The notes below the pieces were generated by a model that did not search any database, was not told the DNA's origin, and saw only the letters and a program-made list of their open reading frames with translations. The translations under genes were made by a program, and so were the position numbers. 6,137 bases of DNA from CAYLNH01 sp964384625 (GTDB lineage Bacteria; Verrucomicrobiota; Lentisphaeria; JABSQK01): assembly GCA_964384625.1 (NCBI GenBank), contig CAYLNH010000353.1, positions 1-6,137 on the forward strand. The letters run 5' to 3'. Within the stretch, counting starts at the first letter, position 1. Each line of letters opens with the position of its first letter. This document shows, one piece after another, positions 1 to 6,016 of this stretch.

Positions 1-69
1 GGCTCTATGCTCAAAAGAGAGCCGCATGATGGTCAACGAACGGGAACGCACTCTAACTATTTCACCCCC

Positions 70-94
70 CCGAGCCCGAAAACGGGCAACTCGG
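70..94. repeat. Bulged inverted repeat downstream of queE
   Basis: The arms are CCGAG (70-74) and CTCGG (90-94), enclosing CCCG (75-78) and CGGG (83-86) around an AAAA loop, with a 3-nt bulge at 87-89. This is the most distal of four inverted repeats after queE. Read on the minus strand it has no following T-run (G-rich sequence follows), so it is not a classical intrinsic terminator. It could protect the 3' end of the queDE transcript or be a repeat element. The structure is visible; its function is unknown. Confidence 0.4.
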
Positions 95-124
95 AGAGCG
101 GGGCCAAGCATCCGGCCGGCGGCG

Positions 125-146
125 TTGCCCCCGCAAAGCGGGGCAA
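125..146. repeat. Strong GC hairpin, queE 3' flank
   Basis: TTGCCCC (125-131) pairs with GGGGCAA (140-146). The stem continues as GC/GC to an AAA loop, with one bulged C. It lies about 115 nt after the queE stop on the minus strand. There is no T-tract on either side. It may be a 3'-end stabilising hairpin, a T-less terminator, or part of a dispersed extragenic palindrome family. The pairing is seen directly; the role is inferred. Confidence 0.45.
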
Positions 147-158
147 GCACGAAATGTA

Positions 159-174
159 TCCCGCCAAGGCGGGA
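159..174. repeat. Perfect inverted repeat, queE 3' flank
   Basis: Perfect 7-bp arms TCCCGCC and GGCGGGA flank an AA spacer. The repeat lies 12 bp from the 125-146 hairpin and 2 bp from the 177-190 palindrome, so three hairpins sit in a 66-bp block. Such GC palindromes recur between genes in many high-GC genomes. Whether this one is a repeat family member cannot be judged from one window. Confidence 0.45.
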
Positions 175-176
175 CA

Positions 177-190
177 CGATGCTCGCATCG
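177..190. repeat. Short palindrome CGATGC-TC-GCATCG
   Basis: Perfect 6-bp arms sit around a 2-nt centre. This is the hairpin closest to the queE stop (73 nt downstream of it on the minus strand). The tiny loop makes it more plausible as a DNA palindrome or cruciform, or as a small hairpin whose loop opens to six bases. No T-run follows, so a terminator role is unsupported. Confidence 0.35.
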
Positions 191-262
191 CTTCTTCGGC
201 ATCGTCTGGCCGGACCGGCGCCTGGCCGCCGTCCCTGGCTGGAAAACGTACGCCGAGCCCAT

Positions 263-985
263 CTAGGTGCCGCGGGTATTGCCGAAGATCTCGATGTGAG
301 CGCGGGGGGTGTAGCGCCAGCCGTGGCGCAGGGCCATGGCGATGCACTTCTTGGCGCGCGGGACCAGCAGCGCCATACTTGTCCCCTGCGGCATCACATA
401 CACCCGGCTCGGGCAAACCGCACCCAGTTGCTCGAGAATCGATACGACTTCCTCTTCGTCGGCATCACAGTGGATGACGAATTTGAACTGGTGGTCGTAG
501 TTCTCGCTCCAGAACCGCAGGCTGTCCAGGTTGATGCGATTCGTTTCGTGGAGGCGCGTGAACTCGCAGCCGGACGGCGTGGAACTGGCGAGCTTGGGCG
601 AGATCGAAACAAAGTCCACCGACAGTTCACGCGCGATTGTACCGTTGGTCTCGACCGTCACCCGGAAGCCCCGGCGGCGCAGGTCTGCCGCCAGTTGCGG
701 CAGGGACTCCTGCAGCAGCGGCTCGCCGCCGGTGATGACCACGTCTTTGACGTGCGGATACGCGACGGCCAGTTGTTCGATCTGCTTCTTGATCTGCGAC
801 AGGCGCCGCGGCCGCTCCTCGGCGCCCCAGGAGGCGTAGGGCGTGTCGCAACGGGTGTCGTCCCATTGGCAGCGCAGGTTGCAGCCGGAACTTCGAACAA
901 AAAAGCTCGGGCAGCCGAGAAAACGACCTTCGCCCTGGACGGCCGGGAAGATTTCACTCAGATTGAATGTCGCGGCAGTGGGCAT
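263..985 (-). CDS. queE: 7-carboxy-7-deazaguanine synthase (radical SAM), QueE
   Basis: QueE is a cytoplasmic radical-SAM enzyme that converts 6-carboxy-5,6,7,8-tetrahydropterin to 7-carboxy-7-deazaguanine, the step after QueD in queuosine/preQ0 synthesis. The 240-residue product is of normal family length. Visible signatures are the N-terminal SEIFPAVQGEG (10-20), the cysteine cluster region CNLRC (35-39) with C46 then DTPYASW, the SAM-contact GGEP (86-89), VETNGT (111-116) and SISPK (127-131). The ATG at 985 places the QGEG motif at the usual distance from the N-terminus. An upstream ATG in the same frame would add 19 unlikely residues overlapping queD. queE starts 2 nt after the queD stop and has no strong ribosome site of its own, which suggests translational coupling. 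Oddity: the third cluster cysteine is displaced. The canonical form CNLxCxWCDT reads CNLRCQWDDTRCDT here, with four extra residues giving CX3CX6C. The family call is secure; the effect of the insertion is unknown. Confidence 0.93.
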   Translation of the reverse strand: MPTAATFNLSEIFPAVQGEGRFLGCPSFFVRSSGCNLRCQWDDTRCDTPYASWGAEERPRRLSQIKKQIEQLAVAYPHVKDVVITGGEPLLQESLPQLAADLRRRGFRVTVETNGTIARELSVDFVSISPKLASSTPSGCEFTRLHETNRINLDSLRFWSENYDHQFKFVIHCDADEEEVVSILEQLGAVCPSRVYVMPQGTSMALLVPRAKKCIAMALRHGWRYTPRAHIEIFGNTRGT

Positions 986-987
986 GG

Positions 988-1431
988 TCAGGCGTCGGGA
1001 TGGTAATCGGCCCAGGAGTTCGGGGTCTCGAAGATGCGGCAATTGGCGATGGAAACGTTGGCCGGGAAGGCATCCTGCAACTGCTCATAACACCATTTCG
1101 CGATGTTCTCGGCGGTCGGTACGAACGGCACCACCAGAACGCGAAAGTTTTCGCTCTGATTCTCTTCGAAGAACGAACGCATGACGTCGTCGTCTTCATA
1201 AACCATATAGCCGTGATCGACCACGTCGTGAATGCGCTCCAGCATCGCCTGCTTGACGTCGGCAAAGTCGATAATCATGCCTTGTGCACTGGAACCGCGT
1301 TCCTTGACGAGCTGGCCCCGGACGGTGACTTCAAGACGATAGCGATGGCCGTGCGGATTGCGGCACTTGCTGCGATGGTTCGGCACCCGATGGCCCATGT
1401 CCCATTCGACGATCTTGGTAACCTGTATCAT
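988..1431 (-). CDS. queD: 6-carboxy-5,6,7,8-tetrahydropterin synthase, QueD
   Basis: QueD belongs to the PTPS/QueD family, which converts 7,8-dihydroneopterin triphosphate to 6-carboxytetrahydropterin, the substrate of QueE. With the ATG at 1431 the protein has 147 residues, slightly longer than the roughly 120 of E. coli QueD. The zinc ligands are visible as H14 and H27-G-H29. The catalytic Cys is C23 in SKCRNPHGH, the Asp-His pair is D72-H73, and the substrate-binding Glu is E135 in IFETPNSW. GMIIDFADVK (51-60) and PTAENIAKW (105-113) are typical family stretches. The frame stays open to a GTG at 1476 (15 more residues). I prefer the internal ATG because family members begin just before this first strand, and only a weak GAG lies 6 nt upstream. 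It is the first gene of the queDE operon. Its product and the next enzyme catalyse consecutive steps. Confidence 0.93.
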   Translation of the reverse strand: MIQVTKIVEWDMGHRVPNHRSKCRNPHGHRYRLEVTVRGQLVKERGSSAQGMIIDFADVKQAMLERIHDVVDHGYMVYEDDDVMRSFFEENQSENFRVLVVPFVPTAENIAKWCYEQLQDAFPANVSIANCRIFETPNSWADYHPDA

Positions 1432-1505
1432 GCGAAACTCGATGGTTGGAGTGATGCGGACTCGTACGATAGCCACTTTTTGCCGATGGGGAAGTGCCGC
1501 ACCAC

Positions 1506-1534
1506 GTTTTATCCCCGGATCGCCGCCGGCTCAA
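1506..1534 (-). promoter_or_regulatory. Candidate sigma-70-like promoter for queDE
   Basis: On the minus strand TTGAGC (1534-1529) and TAAAAC (1511-1506) are separated by 17 nt. Each hexamer matches the sigma-70 consensus at four of six positions. Transcription would start near 1499, leaving a leader of about 68 nt before the preferred queD ATG. No preQ1 riboswitch consensus was recognised. Support is sequence resemblance and position only. Confidence 0.3.
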
Positions 1535-1583
1535 CTTTGCCCTCTTCCTGCTGCCGTGAGATTTCTTCCCCGCATCCACGAAG

Positions 1584-1617
1584 TCCCTGAGCTTGTCGAG
1601 CGGCGGGCAAACAGGGA
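1584..1617. repeat. Inverted repeat with CCTGAGCTTGTCGAG core
   Basis: TCCCTG (1584-1589) and CAGGGA (1612-1617) are complementary arms around a 22-nt centre. The left arm runs into CTGAGCTTGTCGAG. From memory, the string CCTGAGCTTGTCGAAGG and close variants are dispersed between genes in many bacterial genomes, so this may be a degenerate copy of an extragenic repeat. It lies inside the divergent intergenic region 1477-1805, which contains no gene I can support. Confidence 0.35.
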
Positions 1618-1662
1618 GTGTGGCATGGACCTTATGCCGGTGACAGATCCTCAAGTACCGCA

Positions 1663-1690
1663 GGTTCCCGACCTCTTGAGAGTCGGGACC
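1663..1690. repeat. Stable stem-loop in divergent intergenic region
   Basis: GG plus TCCCGAC (1666-1672) pair with GTCGGGA plus CC (1682-1690), with one bulged T at 1665. The stem extends by TC/GA around a TTGA loop. No T-tract follows in either orientation, so it is not a standard terminator. CTCAAG at 1650-1655 is complementary to CTTGAG (1675-1680) in the apex, so a pseudoknot or alternative pairing is possible. It could belong to an unrecognised small RNA or be a repeat relic. Confidence 0.4.
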
Positions 1691-1714
1691 GGATGCAAAG
1701 AAGGGCAGTAAACG

Positions 1715-1749
1715 AGGCCCTGCCGGGCCTGCCGGGCGGGGGTTTGTTT
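1715..1749 (+). terminator. Hairpin, 9-bp tandem repeat and T-rich tail
   Basis: AGGCCC (1715-1720) and GGGCCT (1725-1730) form a perfect 6-bp stem with a TGCC loop. The unit CCTGCCGGG is directly repeated (1719-1727, 1728-1736). After a G-run comes TTTGTTT (1743-1749). This resembles a plus-strand intrinsic terminator, but no plus-strand gene precedes it, and the T-rich tail is also the best -35 candidate of the next gene. Either a short unrecognised transcript ends here or the resemblance is accidental. Confidence 0.25.
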
Positions 1750-1771
1750 CGGCCTGAACGTTGATTATATT
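1744..1771 (+). promoter_or_regulatory. Candidate promoter of the TPR gene
   Basis: TTGTTT (1744-1749) and TATATT (1766-1771) are spaced by 16 nt in a conspicuously AT-rich island within GC-rich DNA. TATTAT at 1768-1773 is an alternative -10 with 18-nt spacing. The start would lie near 1778, about 28 nt before the coding start and just upstream of a strong ribosome binding site. It is supported by composition, hexamer match and position. Confidence 0.45.
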
Positions 1772-1792
1772 ATGTATTCACCCGCGAGACTC

Positions 1793-1798
1793 AGGAGG
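1793..1798 (+). promoter_or_regulatory. Shine-Dalgarno AGGAGG fixing the TPR gene start
   Basis: A perfect AGGAGG lies 7 nt upstream of the ATG at 1806. It decides between that ATG and an earlier in-frame TTG at 1761. The earlier start would overlap the candidate promoter and put 15 residues in front of a normal signal peptide. Confidence 0.85.
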
Positions 1799-1805
1799 AC
1801 CGGCG

Positions 1806-4577
1806 ATGAAGGCGGCAATCGGAAGGCTGTTAACACTGTGCGTGCTCGTCGTTGCGGCGACGACGGCGGCGGCGGATACCGCGGCTTTGGAGCGTCTGGG
1901 CTTGGCCGCGGCCAAAGCCTACCAGGATCAGCGCTTTGCCGAAGCCGAAAAACTGTACCGACGCTACTACAAAGACGCCAGTGTGCATTCCGAGGCGCGA
2001 CTGATTGATGCCGGTATCGGCCTGGTCAAGAGCCTGTTTGCGCAGTATCAATTCGCGGCGGCCGGCGAAGTCCTGAACAGTCTGCCCGGCGAATACGCCA
2101 AGTTGCGCAAACTGGTGCCCCGGCTGCCGGCCAAGCTGCACGCCGACAGCCGGACGGAGATGAGCTATTGGCGGGGCCGACTGCTGTTGGTAGAGGGCAA
2201 ACCGGAACGCGCCCGGGCCGAGTTCAAACGCGCGATGGCCGGCAGCAATCCCGTGCGCGTCGTTTCAGCGCAGACCTATATCGGTCGCTGTCTGCTCAGT
2301 CAGCGGAAGTGGAAGGACGCCGAAGCGCATTTCCAGAAGATGATGCAGAGCAGCAACGTCCAGGCCCGGAACGAAGGGCGGCTGGGCTATGGCGAAGCCC
2401 TCCTGCGGCAGAAGCAGTTTGCCAAGCTGGACCCGTTTCTCAAAGACTGGTGGAATGATACCCGCAATACACCGGGCGGCTGGCGGGACGATGTGGCGAT
2501 GCTGCGCGTCCTGACGCTGATCGAAAAGGACAAAGCGGAGGACGCGCTGAGTCTGTTCGAGAAGGAGTTCCGCGGCAAGTATCGGCATCTGGCCAAGCCG
2601 TGGCATTTTCTGGCTGTCAATAATCTCGGCAAGCTTCTGGCGAAAGCCGGCGATTTCGGTCGTGCCCGCCGGCTGTACGGTTCCATCCTGCCGGAACTCA
2701 TGATCGACCGCCAGCGGCAGGAGACGATCCTGACCATGGGAGAACACGCGTTCGCTGCCGGACGTACCGCCCTGGCGCTGAATGAAGAAAGCGACGCCAT
2801 CAAGTGGTTCGCCCTGGCGGACGACGACTTCTCCCGCTTCCTGGCCAGCTACAAGAACTCGGATCTCACGCCCGGTGTCCTGCGCCGTCGCGGGCAACTG
2901 CGGCGGGCCCGCGGCGAGATGCTCGAAAAACGGGCCGGGACCGACAAGAACAACGCGGAAAAACTGCTCCAGAAAGCCGGCCTCCAGTATGCCGCGGCCG
3001 TAACCGATTTCGAGGCGGCCATCGCCCATCCCAAGGCGAACATCATCACGCGTTACGACGCGCTCATGGAAATGGGTAACCACTTCACGGACCAGGGCAG
3101 CAAAGGAACCGGCGATCTCAAGCAACTCACCCAGGCTGAGCAGCTCTATGCCAAAGCCGCAAAGCTGGCCGTCGGCAAGGAACGACAGGCCAAGGCCCTG
3201 ATGATGCGGGCCGATCTCTTTGACGGCAGCATCGTGAAGAAGCACAGCGATGCCGCTCACCAGTACAAGGTGATCGCCACCCAATACGCCGACACCAGTT
3301 TCGCGCTGCGCGCCCGGTTCCGTCAGGGGAATGCCACATTCAAGGCGCTGAAGTACAAAGATGCCGCCGTCGTCTTCGGACAATATCTGGATGACGCCCG
3401 CGCCGACGACCCGCTGCGTCCCGAGGCGCTCTATTATAAAGGCGTCAGCCACCGGATGGCGTCCGAGACCGATGCGTCCATCAAGACCATGCGGCAACTG
3501 CAGAAGGAATATCCGACGGTGAAGGGGTCCCTGGTTCCTCGGGCGTTGCTGCAGGCGGCGGAAGCGGCCATTGCCGCAGATATCAGTACCGACGCCGTCC
3601 GCTTGCTGACCGATGTGATCGAGAAACATCCCAAGAGCCCAGAAGTCGCGCAGGCGCTGTACCGGCGGATCTTTTGTCATCTGCATTTCGACAACGACGT
3701 CGACGAGGCGCAGAAGGATGCCGCGATCTTCTTCAGTAAGAGCCAGGGCGACTACGCCCGGAAATTCCCCGAGTACGCCGCGGATATCCGACTCTGGCTC
3801 GGGGACTGCTTCGCCAGCCGCAAGGAGTACCTTTCGGCCGAGGGCTATTTCCTCCAGGTCGTCCGCGAGTTTCCCAAGGCGAAGGTGGCGCCGGTGGCGC
3901 TTTACGAGGCCGCGAAGTGCGCCTATTACCTGCCCGATCGCAAGGACGAAGCGATCAAGCACCTGAATGACCTGGAGAAGAACTACAGCAAGCAGATGAG
4001 CGACCGCACCGCGGCGCAGGCAGACTATCTGCGGGGCGATATCCTCGCCGGCAACCTCAACTACAAGGAGGCGGATGTCCGCTTCCAGCGCTGCGCCAAG
4101 CGGATCAAAGGCGGCCGCTTGTATCTGGCGGCGCTCGGGCGTTCCGGCGATATGCGTTTCTCACTCGCCGGCAAGGCGCAGAAAGCGGAAAGCGAAAAGC
4201 TCTACCTCGAGGCCCTGTCGCTGTACAACCAGATCCTCGATGCCACGGGCTGCCCGGCTGATATTCGGCAGAAAGCCCTGTTTCGCCGGGCCCGCGTCCA
4301 GGAGGAACTGCGGAATATGGATGCCGCCATTGCCGATCTGGGCTTGATCTTCAACTCGTACAGCGTGGCTGTAACCAAGCAGGAACACTGGGATTGGTAT
4401 TACTTTGTGCGATCCGGTCTGAAGCTGGCGACCTACTACGAGAACAACGATCAACTCGCCCTGGCGATCAGTATCTACGAACGCCTCGCCGGCGCCAATA
4501 CCTCCTTCGCTGCCGAAGCCCGGCGCCGCGCCAAAAAACTGCGAAAAGGAGCGCGCGTCTCGCCGCCGGCCGAATAG
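1806..4577 (+). CDS. Large exported tetratricopeptide-repeat protein
   Basis: The 923-residue product starts with a Sec-type signal peptide: MKAAIGR, a hydrophobic core at about 8-18, and probable cleavage after AAA at 21-23. The cysteine in the core is not in a lipobox, so a lipoprotein is unlikely. The rest looks like an all-helical solenoid of TPR-like pairs. Examples are near residues 38-55 (QRFAEAEKLY), 125-146, 156-182, 272-294, 504-532, 541-570, 664-728 (LSAEGYFLQVVREFPKAKVA, BamD/YbgF-like), 739-763, 824-852 and 874-896 (NDQLALAISIYERLAG). I see no enzymatic motif and no further membrane segment. TPR solenoids bind other proteins, so a periplasmic scaffold or an envelope-assembly role is likely, but the partner is unknown. 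The gene stands alone on its strand, with its own promoter candidate and ribosome site. It is divergent from queDE and convergent with the sulfatase. The lysine-rich C-terminus ends in a short Pro/Ala tail. Confidence 0.9.
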   Translation: MKAAIGRLLTLCVLVVAATTAAADTAALERLGLAAAKAYQDQRFAEAEKLYRRYYKDASVHSEARLIDAGIGLVKSLFAQYQFAAAGEVLNSLPGEYAKLRKLVPRLPAKLHADSRTEMSYWRGRLLLVEGKPERARAEFKRAMAGSNPVRVVSAQTYIGRCLLSQRKWKDAEAHFQKMMQSSNVQARNEGRLGYGEALLRQKQFAKLDPFLKDWWNDTRNTPGGWRDDVAMLRVLTLIEKDKAEDALSLFEKEFRGKYRHLAKPWHFLAVNNLGKLLAKAGDFGRARRLYGSILPELMIDRQRQETILTMGEHAFAAGRTALALNEESDAIKWFALADDDFSRFLASYKNSDLTPGVLRRRGQLRRARGEMLEKRAGTDKNNAEKLLQKAGLQYAAAVTDFEAAIAHPKANIITRYDALMEMGNHFTDQGSKGTGDLKQLTQAEQLYAKAAKLAVGKERQAKALMMRADLFDGSIVKKHSDAAHQYKVIATQYADTSFALRARFRQGNATFKALKYKDAAVVFGQYLDDARADDPLRPEALYYKGVSHRMASETDASIKTMRQLQKEYPTVKGSLVPRALLQAAEAAIAADISTDAVRLLTDVIEKHPKSPEVAQALYRRIFCHLHFDNDVDEAQKDAAIFFSKSQGDYARKFPEYAADIRLWLGDCFASRKEYLSAEGYFLQVVREFPKAKVAPVALYEAAKCAYYLPDRKDEAIKHLNDLEKNYSKQMSDRTAAQADYLRGDILAGNLNYKEADVRFQRCAKRIKGGRLYLAALGRSGDMRFSLAGKAQKAESEKLYLEALSLYNQILDATGCPADIRQKALFRRARVQEELRNMDAAIADLGLIFNSYSVAVTKQEHWDWYYFVRSGLKLATYYENNDQLALAISIYERLAGANTSFAAEARRRAKKLRKGARVSPPAE

Positions 4578-4580
4578 TCC

Positions 4581-4595
4581 CGCGGCCAGGCCGTG
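4581..4595. terminator. Short hairpin between convergent genes
   Basis: CGCGGC (4581-4586) pairs with GCCGTG (4590-4595), including one G-T pair, around a CAG loop. It occupies most of the 21-bp gap between the TPR gene and sulfatase stops, so it could serve as a bidirectional terminator. It has no T-run on either strand and a short stem, so support is positional only. Confidence 0.25.
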
Positions 4596-4598
4596 GCG

Positions 4599-5903
4599 TC
4601 ACTCGCCATAGCGCCCGGTCCACTCTTCCCCCTGCAAACGAGCCAGTTCGCGGTAGTAAAACGGGCTGGCAACCGGGCCGGCCAATAAAGGATCCCCCGT
4701 CTGCCGCATCCATTCGAGCAGGCGGCCGGCCAGTTTGTCGCATACGGCGCGGTGTTCCGGTGTCGGCTCCACCGCCAGGTTGTTGAATTCGTCGGGGTCC
4801 TCATCGAGATCGTAGAGCTCTTCCACGGGGTGACCGCCGGCATAGCGGTTCTCCAGTTCGATTGTTGATCCGCGGTTGACCGTGTCCAGACCCGTCTCCG
4901 TCTGCCGGCAGAAGTCGAAGTTGCGGATGTACTTGTACTTCTTCGTCCGGAGGCAGCGCATCGGATCATAAAAGCTGAACCAGGTCTTCTCGGCAAAGAT
5001 CTCCGTGCGGCCCAATGCCTGGCCGCGGCTCAGCAGACGGCCCATGGCGCCCCCCTGAAGATCCTGGGGAATGTTGATCTGGGCTGCTTCCAGAAGCGTC
5101 GGCAGGATGTCGACATGACTGACGAACTCATGGGACCTCCCCGGTTCCCAGTGACCCGGCCACCGCATGAACAGCAGTACTTCGATGCCCGGGTCGTACA
5201 GCGTGCACTTCGCCCGGCGGCAGGCGATGCCGTGGTCCGTCGTCACCACCAGGATTGTGTTGTCGACCAGTTCATGGCGCTCAAGAACGTCCATGATTTG
5301 CCCCAGACCGCGGTCCAGACGATTCACGCAGCCCTGCAGCTGCGCCAGGTCTTCACGGGTCCGCGGACCGTCCTCCAGGAATGGCGGAACGGTGACGCCT
5401 CTGCCGTCGTCCGGCGGGCAGTCGAACCCGTCCCAAGGACGGTGCGTTTCTTTGCAGCCGATCTGGCAGTAAAACGGGCGGTTGCTGTCGCGTGTCTTCA
5501 GAAGATCCGCCAGGTGGTCCGCGGCGTCAACAACCGGGAAACCCAACTCGATCGCGTCAAAACCCAAACGCTCCGGCAGATAGGTTTCATGCAGCAGTCC
5601 GAGCAGCCACGTCTGATACCCGTTGTCGCCGAAGATCCGGGCGGCATGCCGTTCGTCGTCCGGAAACCGCCAGCCGTGTTCGCGACCGACATTGCCCATG
5701 ACGCCGACGGCGTGCGGGTACTTACCGCTGAACAACGCCGCTCGGGCCGGACTGCATTGCGGTGCCGTGGTGAACGCATTCATGAACTGCACCGACTCGC
5801 CGGCCAGCCGTTCGTAATTCGGTGTATTCACCGTGTCGACGCCGTACGGCGAAATAAACCGCCCGGTATCGTGCGAAATCAGTACGATAATATTTGGTCG
5901 CAT
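4599..5903 (-). CDS. Sulfatase (S1-type, alkaline phosphatase superfamily)
   Basis: This is a predicted sulfate-ester (or N-sulfate) hydrolase of 434 residues. It has RPNIIVLISHDTGR at 2-15, and the formylglycine motif CSPAR at 50-54 in TAPQCSPARAALFSGKYPH, so C50 would be oxidised by a sulfatase-modifying enzyme. H154 (THRP), TTDHG with D223-H224, K232, and VSHVDILPTLLEA follow. The C-terminal signature ELYDLDEDPDEFNNLA lies near 361-376. Unlike textbook sulfatases, the first metal-ligand pair is H11-D12 where DD is usual, and GKxH reads GLLH (102-105). From memory, a subgroup related to heparan N-sulfatase carries HD and lacks that lysine, so this may be a subfamily trait. The substrate is unknown. 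There is no signal peptide, so the enzyme appears cytoplasmic unless the start is wrong. ATG 5903 is chosen over the TTG at 5909 because AGAGGA lies 7 nt upstream. No modifying enzyme or transporter is adjacent in the window. Confidence 0.92.
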   Translation of the reverse strand: MRPNIIVLISHDTGRFISPYGVDTVNTPNYERLAGESVQFMNAFTTAPQCSPARAALFSGKYPHAVGVMGNVGREHGWRFPDDERHAARIFGDNGYQTWLLGLLHETYLPERLGFDAIELGFPVVDAADHLADLLKTRDSNRPFYCQIGCKETHRPWDGFDCPPDDGRGVTVPPFLEDGPRTREDLAQLQGCVNRLDRGLGQIMDVLERHELVDNTILVVTTDHGIACRRAKCTLYDPGIEVLLFMRWPGHWEPGRSHEFVSHVDILPTLLEAAQINIPQDLQGGAMGRLLSRGQALGRTEIFAEKTWFSFYDPMRCLRTKKYKYIRNFDFCRQTETGLDTVNRGSTIELENRYAGGHPVEELYDLDEDPDEFNNLAVEPTPEHRAVCDKLAGRLLEWMRQTGDPLLAGPVASPFYYRELARLQGEEWTGRYGE

Positions 5904-5910
5904 GCTCAAT

Positions 5911-5916
5911 TCCTCT
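5911..5916 (-). promoter_or_regulatory. Ribosome binding site AGAGGA of the sulfatase
   Basis: On the minus strand AGAGGA ends 7 nt before the ATG at 5903. The in-frame TTG at 5909-5907 would lie only 1 nt from this site, so the ATG is the better start. Confidence 0.65.
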
Positions 5917-5920
5917 TACT

Positions 5921-5937
5921 GCCAGTTACAGGCTGGC
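5921..5937. repeat. Inverted repeat upstream of the sulfatase
   Basis: Perfect 5-bp arms GCCAG and CTGGC are separated by 7 nt, just upstream of the ribosome site. It could be an operator half-site pair or a leader hairpin. The arms are short and may be chance. No clear -10/-35 pair could be assigned in 5938-6008. Confidence 0.25.
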
Positions 5938-6016
5938 CCGTCTGCGGCGGAAGCACCGCACTCCCACATCCCGTTCCTTCCGCAGCTGCGTCGTCTCGCC
6001 CGCACCTTTCATCCTG

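Noticed and set aside
62..262. 66-codon minus-strand frame starting right after the queE stop (TAGATG)
   Set aside because: There is no ribosome site, the translation is low-complexity Arg/Pro-rich, and the frame runs through three hairpins.
26..1006. 326-codon plus-strand open frame
   Set aside because: It lies antisense over queE, whose motifs are unambiguous. Its translation is Arg/Ala/Leu-rich without recognisable domains.
1432..1476. N-terminal 15-residue extension of QueD from the GTG at 1476
   Set aside because: It has no ribosome site, and the extension has no counterpart in the family as I know it. It is not fully excluded.
967..1590. 207-codon plus-strand open frame
   Set aside because: It is antisense to queD, whose zinc and catalytic residues are all present.
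1621..1700. tRNA-like fold from GGTTCCCGAC and neighbouring hairpins
   Set aside because: No T-loop consensus, anticodon arm or acceptor pairing of the right spacing could be built on either strand.
1806..1841. Lipoprotein signal in the TPR protein (Cys12)
   Set aside because: The residues before the cysteine (LLTL) do not form a lipobox, and an AAA cleavage site follows at 21-23.
2265..3962. 565-codon minus-strand open frame
   Set aside because: It is a long antisense frame inside the TPR gene, produced by GC-biased codon use. The plus strand has the signal peptide, ribosome site and helical repeats.
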